A stretch of 64,000 nt of DNA, taken from contig CAJXQX010000001.1 in assembly GCA_913058185.1 (NCBI GenBank), positions 1 to 64,000 of the forward strand, written 5' to 3'. The DNA is from an uncultured Verrucomicrobiota bacterium. GTDB taxonomy: Bacteria > Verrucomicrobiota > Verrucomicrobiia > Opitutales > Opitutaceae. Positions 25,900 to 33,012 of this stretch are shown piece by piece. The translations under genes were made by a program, and so were the position numbers. The notes under the pieces are model-generated. The model did not search any database and was not told where the DNA came from. It was given only the letters and a program-made list of their open reading frames with translations. Position 1 is the stretch's first letter, and every line of letters starts with the position of its first letter.

Positions 25900-26931
25900 T
25901 TAACGCTTCAAAAGAACGTCAGCCAGAAGCTTAAGGTCCGGGGCCGCGCTATTAAACACCGGGATATTGGTATGTGATTCGAGTTCCCTGATGTGGAGCG
26001 GCGAACTTGAGCAGACACCGGAAATGGCATCAGGCTCAAGGCCGAAACGCTCCTTAAGTACCTTGAGCCCACCAATCGCCCCGAAGGCGTCGCCAGCGGC
26101 AAAGATCAGGGTGTCGATCCGGGATTTGACGTCTTCGGAATTTAGCAGGATGGCGGTCTCACGTTGTCCGATGCCGTCCGAAATCTCGGCCACCCAGTAG
26201 TTGGACGCATTGTTGCAGTGCTTCAGGTCGATCTTGTTGAAGATGTCCAGCAGGTCCTCCTCAGGGAGCATGTAGGTCGACGGGTGCCCGAGGTGGGTGA
26301 AGTCAAGGTAGGGATATGCTCCCGCGTCGTTCATGTGGAGGATGTCCTGAAGGCTCGCTGTTCCGGTGATCTTCGAGCCCCGGACATCGTAGCCCATGGA
26401 CGAAAGTGCCCAGCAGCATGACGCCGCCGCCATGCTCTTGCCGCTGTTCATGGCCGTGCCCACCACGAGCACCAGCTTGGCCCGTTTCGGTTTTTTGGTG
26501 GTGGCGCGGGGCTTGACCAGAGAATGGTTGCGCGTGTTGAGGACCTCGCCGTTCTCATTTAGCGCGTAGCCCAAGACCTTCACTCGCGTGGGGTCCTTGA
26601 CGAGGGCATTCTTGGTCTTCACCTCACCGACGACACCAGAGCGTGCGAGTAGGTCGATGTGGCGGGTCAGGCTTTCGGGGACGAAGCCTTCAAAGTAGTC
26701 CGGGGCGTAGCGGTTGCCGAACACGAACAGGCCCTTGGAGCCATTGTGGGTCATGTGAATCCGGCCCGAGACATTCTCAAGCGAGGAGTGCTGACCCAAC
26801 CGCTGGATCTCACCGTAAACGACATCTCCAGGCACGGGAGGCTTGTCGGTGAAATCATAGCTCTTCACTTGCTTTGGCTTGATCGTGAGTGCTGCGCTGC
26901 AGTGGATCAGGATGTTGGAGACTTTTTTCAT
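25900..26931 (-). CDS. P-loop NTPase of unknown function (DUF1611-like)
   Basis: 343-aa protein. An N-terminal beta-rich domain (residues about 1-140) is followed by a P-loop domain with Walker A VVGTAMNSGKSMAAASC and a possible Walker B (VAEISDGIGQRET), resembling DUF1611/MobB-type folds. The invariant-looking SSSPLHIRELESH segment near the end is unexplained. It is divergent from the isoaspartyl-peptidase fragment 182 bp away and lies inside the 41-bp direct repeats. Complete and apparently functional; I cannot name substrate or pathway. Confidence 0.7.
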   Translation of the reverse strand: MKKVSNILIHCSAALTIKPKQVKSYDFTDKPPVPGDVVYGEIQRLGQHSSLENVSGRIHMTHNGSKGLFVFGNRYAPDYFEGFVPESLTRHIDLLARSGVVGEVKTKNALVKDPTRVKVLGYALNENGEVLNTRNHSLVKPRATTKKPKRAKLVLVVGTAMNSGKSMAAASCCWALSSMGYDVRGSKITGTASLQDILHMNDAGAYPYLDFTHLGHPSTYMLPEEDLLDIFNKIDLKHCNNASNYWVAEISDGIGQRETAILLNSEDVKSRIDTLIFAAGDAFGAIGGLKVLKERFGLEPDAISGVCSSSPLHIRELESHTNIPVFNSAAPDLKLLADVLLKR

Positions 26932-27113
26932 CGTGGTGCGTTAATTTTCTACCAGAGCGTTGATCCCGCTGGCCCTTGTGGTTCTGCAGCCAAATGCTCT
27001 GGTAAAACCGGAAAAGTGGTTTTGGAAAGGAATTGGCAAACCGAATTTGAGGGTCGAAAAAAATAGATTCCTTCGCCTGACATTTGCTTGGCAAAGCCAC
27101 CGACCCGGCCACG

Positions 27114-27389
27114 ATGAAGCCCATGCCGACGATTCTCATCCACGGAGGATGTGGCCGCTACGAATCCACCACGATTGCCAATGAGGAATACGATGTGAAC
27201 TTGAGACGGATCGTGAAACAGGCATTTACGATTTTGACTGAACAGGGAGCGCGCGAAGCGACCGTCCAGGGACTGATGATGCTGGAGAATGAGAAAATTT
27301 TCAATGCGGGCACGGGATCCAAACTTCAACAGGATGGCAAGGTGCGGATGTCCGCGGCCTACATGGATGGATCCGAACAGCGTTACTGA
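27114..27389 (+). pseudogene. N-terminal fragment of an isoaspartyl peptidase/asparaginase
   Basis: The 91-aa frame matches the start of Ntn-hydrolase isoaspartyl peptidases: TILIHGGCGRYES, then a helix (ATVQGLMMLENEKIFNAGTGSKLQQDGKVRMSAAYMDG). Full members are about 300 aa and need a later Thr nucleophile, absent here. The homology stops within the first bases of the 41-bp repeat (copy B), whose TGATAG supplies the stop. So the gene was cut at the repeat junction. Confidence 0.85.
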
Positions 27390-27424
27390 TAGGAATTTCC
27401 TTTTAGCGCCCTGTTGGGAGGAGG
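27384..27424. repeat. 41-bp direct repeat, copy B
   Basis: Second copy of the repeat at 25761-25801, two mismatches. It truncates the isoaspartyl-peptidase frame. Confidence 0.9.
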
Positions 27425-27867
27425 GGGTTTGGAGGAGGAGCACCATCAAATTAGGGTAAATTTACAGGCGGCGAGGATCGGAGTAAACCTGCGTGCATCG
27501 ATTTAGCCCGTTGATATTTTGCACCAAGGAAAATGGGCGCTGTTTTGGCGATATGAAAATTCAGGATTCGCGGGTTTTCTGGCAATCTGGAGGGATAAAC
27601 GACGCCCGTTATCCTGTGCGAACGCGGGTAGGTATACTGGGTAGGGGCGTTGCTTGACGCCGCCCGCTATTCTGCCTCAGAGCGGGTGCCTTCGAGCGGC
27701 ACCCTTACCTCTCAAGATGGAGGAGACGGGTTGGGGTTAGCTCGGTTATACCGCGTCCGGTTCTGAAGTCGTGGATGCGGAGCGGCAGGTGCGGCCACGT
27801 TGTTGCTGCGCTCCAACGGGGCTACGTGTTTTCGTTTGGGTTTTGAGGATTTCGCGGGCGTCCTGGA
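27425..27867. other. Gene-free stretch with a REP-like pair
   Basis: 443 bp without a supportable gene. It holds an inverted pair of hairpin units at 27641-27709: GTAGG-GGCGT-tgcttg-ACGCC on the plus strand, and GGGTGCC-ttcgagc-GGCACCC followed by TTACC in the opposite sense. This is the same architecture as the pairs in lpdA and sucB. The rest shows nothing I can identify. Confidence 0.6.
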
Positions 27868-28746
27868 CTACGCTGCTAAACCGGCGGCTAGGGCTAGGGC
27901 GGGGCGGGCGCGGTTCATGATGTAGAGGTGGTAGCCGGGAGCACCACCTGCGACGAGATCTCGAATCTGATCGAGCGCCCAATCCACGCCAATGATTTCA
28001 ACGACGTCAGTACTTTGCGCGGCGACTTCGAGGCGACGTTGCAGGCGCACGGGAATCGTGGCTCCACTCAGCGTGGCGATGCGCTTGATCTGTTTGAGCG
28101 CCAGCACGGGCATGATGCCGGGAACGATGGGGACGTTAATCCCGGCCGCACGGCACGTATCGACGAAGCGAAAATAGATCGCGTTGTCGAAGAACAGTTG
28201 GGTGGTCACGAAATCCGCGCCGCAGTCGACCTTGCGTTTTAAGTTCTCCATATCGACCTCGAGCGAGACTGCCTCTTGGTGTTTTTCCGGATAACCCGCG
28301 ACACCGAGGCAGAAATCGGAATGCTGCTCCTTAAGCAACGTGACCAGCTCGTTGGCGTGGCTCAGTCCATCGGTTGCGACTTGAAACTCGGTTTCGCACT
28401 TAGGCGGATCACCTCGCAGAGTCATGATGTTGCGGAAACCGCTGGCATGAAGTTGGTCGGCGTGATCGCGAAGCTCTTGGCGGGTATGACCTACGCAGGT
28501 CAAATGGGGCATCACCGTGAAGCCGAGCTCATCTTTGAGGATGTTCGATACCTTGGCGGTGGTTTCTCGGGTGCTACCACCGGCGCCGTAGGTGACCGAT
28601 ACGAAATCCCAGTCAATTGCCCTTAGCGCGATGGCAGTCTCGCGCAAGGCGGCACCGCCTTCCTCGTTCTTTGGCGGAAAGAATTCCAGGGAACGCAAGG
28701 GGCGAGCCGCATCGAAGAAGGAGGAAATCGGCCGATCAGGATTCAT
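27868..28746 (-). CDS. metF: Methylenetetrahydrofolate reductase
   Basis: Reduces 5,10-methylene-THF to 5-methyl-THF for methionine synthesis, with FAD. The 292-aa protein shows LEFFPPKNEEG, FVSVTYGAGGSTRETT, MPHLTCVGHTRQEL, NIMTLRGDPP and GADFVTTQLFFDN, all diagnostic MetF motifs. C-terminal Ala-rich tail ALALAAGLAA is repeated in the remnant at 25628. ATG at 28746; a palindrome 11 bp upstream may be an operator. Confidence 0.97.
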   Translation of the reverse strand: MNPDRPISSFFDAARPLRSLEFFPPKNEEGGAALRETAIALRAIDWDFVSVTYGAGGSTRETTAKVSNILKDELGFTVMPHLTCVGHTRQELRDHADQLHASGFRNIMTLRGDPPKCETEFQVATDGLSHANELVTLLKEQHSDFCLGVAGYPEKHQEAVSLEVDMENLKRKVDCGADFVTTQLFFDNAIYFRFVDTCRAAGINVPIVPGIMPVLALKQIKRIATLSGATIPVRLQRRLEVAAQSTDVVEIIGVDWALDQIRDLVAGGAPGYHLYIMNRARPALALAAGLAA

Positions 28747-28757
28747 TATGCATCAAT

Positions 28758-28777
28758 ATATCATGATATGATGATAT
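28758..28777. promoter_or_regulatory. Candidate operator upstream of metF
   Basis: Perfect palindrome ATATCAT-GATATG-ATGATAT, 12 bases ahead of the metF start. It looks like the AT-rich dyads bound by ArsR-family SAH/SAM-responsive regulators of methionine genes in proteobacteria (SahR-type), but no regulator gene is in the window. The similarity is by eye. Confidence 0.45.
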
Positions 28778-28990
28778 CAAATCAAGCTCCGAATATTCAT
28801 TAAGGGATTATTCAAGTGGCGCCCGTCACGGTGTCCCGAGGATTGGGGCACTGTTGAAGTTTGATTCACTTCAGGTGGCCTCGACCGAATTGGATTGCTC
28901 CGAACTAGCGGATACTGAGCCTGCTCCTCTTATGTTGGGGGTTAATAATCCAAGATTTTACCACAGCCCGATCGGGAGCGGGAGATTCCG

Positions 28991-30304
28991 GTGAGTGGAT
29001 CGCCGCGGGCCCGATGGCGTTGGATCTGGGCGGGTTGGTTGGCAGCAGCAGCGCTGATACTGTTGATCGCATGGCCGCGAGCGGAATGGCGACTGCTGAG
29101 CGCCCGGTTGATTAACTCTCAGGCGGTGGAGAAATTGGGCTTCGGAGGGTATTTAGTTTTCGATCTGGTGGATACGGGGGGCCGGATCTGGCGGCGTTCG
29201 CAACTTGATGACATCGATCCGAAGCCCTACCGGGATTTCCTGCGAGAGCACGCCGCGCAGGTGCGTAATCCGGTTGGACCGCCGCCCACAAAACAGAAGC
29301 ATGTGATCTATCTGCAGCTCGAATCGGTCGATGGACTGATGTTGGGCGGAATTAAGGATGGCCGCGCCACCATGCCATTCCTTCAGAATCTGGCGGAAGA
29401 GAATGTCTACTTCACTAATGCGATGGACAACACCGCCAGTGGGCGGACCACTGACGGAGAGTTTTTGGTGCTGACTTCCCAGGCCCCTTTACCACGACCA
29501 CCCGTTTTTGTGAGTCAGCCTTTGGATAAGATTCCATCGTTGCCCAGAGTGCTGAACGAGCAGGGCTATCACACCGCTTCGATTCACGGATTCAACGGCG
29601 CGTTTTGGCACCGCGAAATAGCGCACACTGCGTTGGGGTATGACGAAATGCTCTTTAAGGATGATCTCGATTTGACCGATCACATTGGTTGGGGCTGGTC
29701 CGACAAAGCGGTGCTTCGAGCCGCAGCCGAGAAAGTGATCGAAAGTGAGAAACCGTTGTTCCTGCACGTGATCACTCTCACCAACCATCACCCTTATTAC
29801 TACATCGCCAAAGAGCAGGGTATCGAACCGGGCACGATTGAGGAAGAGTTTCTCCGATCAGTGGGCTATCTTGATGAAGCGATTGAGATATTCTTCGATA
29901 AGTTGGCCGAGGCCGGGATGCTGGATGATTGTTTGATCGTCATCTATGGAGATCACGACAGCGCGATTGATGAGCAACTTGAGGCCCACCTTGACCATAC
30001 TAACCCCCGGTTGGTGACGGACACCGTTCCGGTTGTCATGGTGGGGTTTAATCGTCCGGCGACGCGCGTCGATGTGATGGCGGGACTTCAGGATGTGCCG
30101 GTTATGGTGTTGGAGGAATTGGGACTCGAAGCACCGTTGACGTTTTTGGGGAGTGGTTGGAACCGCTGGGGTCGATCTTACAGCGCACAGAACGGAGGAT
30201 GGCAGAGTGTTGATGGCGCGTTGTTGCCTTGGACGATGCCGGTCGACCCGGCCGTGCTCACTCAATTGGCCATTAACTATCCCGAAAAATTACTGGAACC
30301 ATGA
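28991..30304 (+). CDS. LTA-synthase-like phosphoglycerol transferase (sulfatase fold)
   Basis: 437-aa membrane-anchored enzyme with one N-terminal helix (WIWAGWLAAAALILLIAW) and an extracytoplasmic alkaline-phosphatase-fold domain. Motifs parallel LtaS: HVIYLQLESVDGL, SGRTTDGEFLVLTS with the nucleophilic Thr, SIHGFNGAFWHR, FLHVITLTNHHPYY and IYGDHDSAI. LtaS-type enzymes move glycerol phosphate from lipid to polymer or glycan; typical proteins have five N-terminal helices, here only one. GTG 28991 has a GGGAG upstream. Its stop overlaps the next ATG (ATGA), so the two are coupled. Confidence 0.85.
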   Translation: MSGSPRARWRWIWAGWLAAAALILLIAWPRAEWRLLSARLINSQAVEKLGFGGYLVFDLVDTGGRIWRRSQLDDIDPKPYRDFLREHAAQVRNPVGPPPTKQKHVIYLQLESVDGLMLGGIKDGRATMPFLQNLAEENVYFTNAMDNTASGRTTDGEFLVLTSQAPLPRPPVFVSQPLDKIPSLPRVLNEQGYHTASIHGFNGAFWHREIAHTALGYDEMLFKDDLDLTDHIGWGWSDKAVLRAAAEKVIESEKPLFLHVITLTNHHPYYYIAKEQGIEPGTIEEEFLRSVGYLDEAIEIFFDKLAEAGMLDDCLIVIYGDHDSAIDEQLEAHLDHTNPRLVTDTVPVVMVGFNRPATRVDVMAGLQDVPVMVLEELGLEAPLTFLGSGWNRWGRSYSAQNGGWQSVDGALLPWTMPVDPAVLTQLAINYPEKLLEP

Positions 30305-31809
30305 AGGCGCGAAGGATCATCGCGATGGGCGCAGGATTGCTCGCGGCTGTTTGGACGCTGAGCGCACAGACGGTTTCGGACTACGTGGTCACCGCCGATT
30401 TTGCGGACAGATCTCACGTGGAAATCTCGCATGAAGGAACGGAGAATGGAGGATGGTCTCTTACGGCGAAAATTGAGTATTTCTCGCCCGTGCCCCGCGT
30501 GGTGGTGCGAGGGAGCTTTGTGACTCGGCTGCCGATTGATCCGGTGTCGCACTTGTCTTACCATCTATTTCATGACGGTGATGAAGTTCTGCTGGCCGAG
30601 GGCCGACGGTCTGATTGGCAGACAACGTCTGACGGTGGGATGCGGGCGGATTTTGAGATCGATATTCCTCAAGTGTTGGAGCGGCCGGCAATCCAAGCGG
30701 TGCGCATCAGTTTCGACGCCGTGGTGGAATATGAATATTGGTATCGCACCGAATTCCCCGAAATACCTTTCCCGGAGATTCGAATCACGAATCTTCCTCG
30801 TCGCGATCACTACAAAGCGGGTTGGGTTTGGATACCTCGGTATTTGCCGGCGGGTTTTGGCGCAAAAATCCCAACTCAGTTTTCGGTGGAGTATCGAGAT
30901 GAGGTTTCCAGTCAGTTTGTCCCCGCCCTGGATGTAAACACGGTTGATGGAGTCGAACGCGTGCCTTCGAAACGAGTCGAGTTGAGTGATCCTCTCCAGA
31001 TCCAATACCGAGGATGGATGCCACTGGATCCCCTCGAAGTTGGAACGGTTATGGTGAGGCCGGGACTGGTGTGGGAAAATGTGCGTTGGTATGAAGGGCT
31101 CGGCTGGTTCGAACGCCAACCCGTCACTTTTATATCTCCACTTCTCTATGCCGTTTTGATTTGGATTGGGGCGATCTTTTGGTGGTGGAGTTTGAAGCGG
31201 ATTTGTTCGGTTGAGCGACCGGCTGGAAGGCGGCTTGGCTTAGCCCTTTGGGCCCTCTTCACGATCTGGTTTTCTGGTGGTTTGATCGTTAGTGGTTTTT
31301 GGATCCTGGTGGGATATTACGGAGTGATTTCACTCTGTGGCGGGAACTCTATACTCCCGGTCAGAACGCGCACTTATTTGGCGACGTGGTCGTTTCTGGG
31401 TTTCATCGAGATTTATTGGTCTCGGCTGGAAGGCAGCGTCGGTATGGCGACCTCCGGGATCTGGCTGTCCTTAGCCGTCTGGGCTTTCCTGCTTTTACCT
31501 CTGCTCGCAATTAGTCGAGATCGGCTTCGGCAGTTTCTCGCCTTCGCATTTACCTTGGGTTGGGTCGGTTTCTCCGTTGCCGCGGTGGTGTATCATGGAT
31601 TTTTCCAAGACTATCCATCGGTTGAAAACCTATTGTATGCGGGACAGCTTGGAGAACTTGGCGACTCGGTGTTTTCTCTGTTTGAAGCCCACCACCTGTT
31701 GCCCTTTTGGGGGTGGTTTTCAGGGGTGTCGATATTCGCTGGGATAGGTCGTCGTAAATTGTATAACGAAGCGAAAGAACTCCATATCTCCAAACTTAAG
31801 GAACGGTAA
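30301..31809 (+). CDS. Membrane protein coupled to the LTA-synthase-like enzyme
   Basis: 502-aa protein, family not recognised. Signal peptide (MGAGLLAAVWTLSAQ), a roughly 250-residue beta-rich periplasmic domain, then about five or six membrane helices from residue 275 on (FISPLLYAVLIWIGAIFWWW and following). The C terminus, PSVENLLYAGQLGELGDSVFSLFEAHHLLPF, resembles loops in the membrane half of phosphoglycerol-transferase proteins; this is by eye. Start codon overlaps the preceding stop. It may supply the membrane part missing from the upstream enzyme. Confidence 0.75.
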   Translation: MKARRIIAMGAGLLAAVWTLSAQTVSDYVVTADFADRSHVEISHEGTENGGWSLTAKIEYFSPVPRVVVRGSFVTRLPIDPVSHLSYHLFHDGDEVLLAEGRRSDWQTTSDGGMRADFEIDIPQVLERPAIQAVRISFDAVVEYEYWYRTEFPEIPFPEIRITNLPRRDHYKAGWVWIPRYLPAGFGAKIPTQFSVEYRDEVSSQFVPALDVNTVDGVERVPSKRVELSDPLQIQYRGWMPLDPLEVGTVMVRPGLVWENVRWYEGLGWFERQPVTFISPLLYAVLIWIGAIFWWWSLKRICSVERPAGRRLGLALWALFTIWFSGGLIVSGFWILVGYYGVISLCGGNSILPVRTRTYLATWSFLGFIEIYWSRLEGSVGMATSGIWLSLAVWAFLLLPLLAISRDRLRQFLAFAFTLGWVGFSVAAVVYHGFFQDYPSVENLLYAGQLGELGDSVFSLFEAHHLLPFWGWFSGVSIFAGIGRRKLYNEAKELHISKLKER

Positions 31810-31824
31810 ACGGTGCCCCGGTAA

Positions 31825-31957
31825 GGTAGGGACAGACCGCTGGGCCGTCCGCTCTTACCTCTCAGACCGGAGGAATAAAGAGTAGCCCTTTGCCGCATTC
31901 TAAACCCGATTTTTCTTTCTCCTTAAACCACGGACAGCCCGGCGGTCCGTCCCTACC
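31825..31957. repeat. REP-like inverted cluster
   Basis: Plus-strand unit GGTAGGGACAGACCGCTGGG with hairpin GGAC...GTCC (31825-31850) is followed by an opposing TTACC, and by a second unit whose reverse complement is GGTAGGGACGGACCGCCGGG (31930-31957). The outer units match each other in 24 of 28 bases as an inverted repeat. The cluster fills most of the 207-bp gap between convergent genes and may also act as terminator. Confidence 0.75.
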
Positions 31958-32016
31958 TCAGTCCGTATCGGGGCAACCTCGATACGACATTAGGAGATAT
32001 TCTCCGGGGAATTTTT

Positions 32017-32424
32017 TCAGCGGAAGACCCAGATCGAAAAAACGTAGTATTTGATCAGGTAACCGGCCGCGGAGGTCAGGGTGAGCGCGATGACGTAATT
32101 CATCTCGAGTGGTCCGATCAGGAATGAATAGGAGTAGAATTCGAGGACTCGAAAGGTGAGGGCGATGGCGAAAAATCGCAGGGCTTGATGAGACGCTTTG
32201 CTTTGTCCACTTTGAGGATAAACAAATCGCCGATTCGCGTAGAAATTCCCGAACATCACGATCGTGATCACGATGGCGTAGGACCAGCGCTTCCCTAACC
32301 CACCAAGTTCGACCAAAGCGGCGACTCCTCCGGCCAGCACGAGATACCCGCCGAGTCCGATGGCGATGAATTTCAGCCAACCTCGCCAGCTGCGGTTAGC
32401 TGAGCTGCCGGTGAGTTTACTCAT
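32017..32424 (-). CDS. GtrA-family membrane protein
   Basis: 135-aa protein with four predicted helices (FIAIGLGGYLVLAGGVAALV, WSYAIVITIVMFGNFYANRRFVY, FFAIALTFRVLEFYSYSFLI, YVIALTLTSAAGYLIKYYVFSIWVF). The NFYANRRFVY segment is the GtrA signature. Members are thought to flip polyprenyl-linked sugars. ATG 32424 overlaps the end of msrB by 8 bp. Confidence 0.88.
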   Translation of the reverse strand: MSKLTGSSANRSWRGWLKFIAIGLGGYLVLAGGVAALVELGGLGKRWSYAIVITIVMFGNFYANRRFVYPQSGQSKASHQALRFFAIALTFRVLEFYSYSFLIGPLEMNYVIALTLTSAAGYLIKYYVFSIWVFR

Positions 32425-32839
32425 TTCCGGTGTCGTCGGGAATGTAGCGTAGTGAAGTCGCGTTGATGCAGTAGCGCTGATCGGTGGGAGTATCGAATCC
32501 TTCGCCTTCGAACACGTGTCCCAAATGCCCCTGACAATTGGCGCACACCACTTCCACGCGAGGGCCCCCCATGGACTCGTCGCGAATGCTGGTTATAGCG
32601 TCGTTAGTAGCGGGATCGTAGAAAGCGGGCCAACCACAGCGGGCATCAAACTTGGTCGACGACTCAAAGAGGGTGTTGCCGCAACCGGTGCAGACGTAGG
32701 TTCCGGCGCCGTCCTGTTTGAATTCGTCATAGGCTGGGCCGAACGGACGATCGGTGCCCGCTTGGCGCAACACATGGAATTGTTGCTCGTTCAGGCGTTC
32801 CCGCCATTCGGTATCGGTGAGGTTTGAATATTCAGTCAC
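32417..32839 (-). CDS. msrB: Peptide-methionine (R)-S-oxide reductase MsrB
   Basis: Repairs R-methionine sulfoxide in proteins. The 140-aa enzyme has two zinc-binding CxxC pairs (CTGCGNTLFES and CANCQGHLGHVFEG), the substrate motif CGWPAFYD and the catalytic Cys in RYCINATSLRYI. GTG start at 32839 gives the family length. It appears cytoplasmic, with no signal peptide. Translation runs into the gtrA-like gene. Confidence 0.96.
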   Translation of the reverse strand: MTEYSNLTDTEWRERLNEQQFHVLRQAGTDRPFGPAYDEFKQDGAGTYVCTGCGNTLFESSTKFDARCGWPAFYDPATNDAITSIRDESMGGPRVEVVCANCQGHLGHVFEGEGFDTPTDQRYCINATSLRYIPDDTGNE

Positions 32840-33012
32840 GTCGATACTCTAAGTCAGGAGTTTGAAACGCGCAACTCTGGGTAATCGCAGTGAAGCCTGC
32901 CTCCGGCCTCGACTTACTTTTCTAAGGATCTAGCAATAACTCACCCCCACGGGTTGGCGTCTTTTTAAGCGCGTCTAAACCCATTCGTTTATCGCTCCTT
33001 TTCTCATCGGAA

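Noticed and set aside
25761-27424. Insertion sequence or transposon between the 41-bp repeats.
   Set aside because: The repeats are direct, not inverted, and no transposase or integrase is present inside.
28747-28990. SAM or SAH riboswitch ahead of metF.
   Set aside because: The space before the start holds only a short AT-rich palindrome; no riboswitch-like conserved helices are visible.
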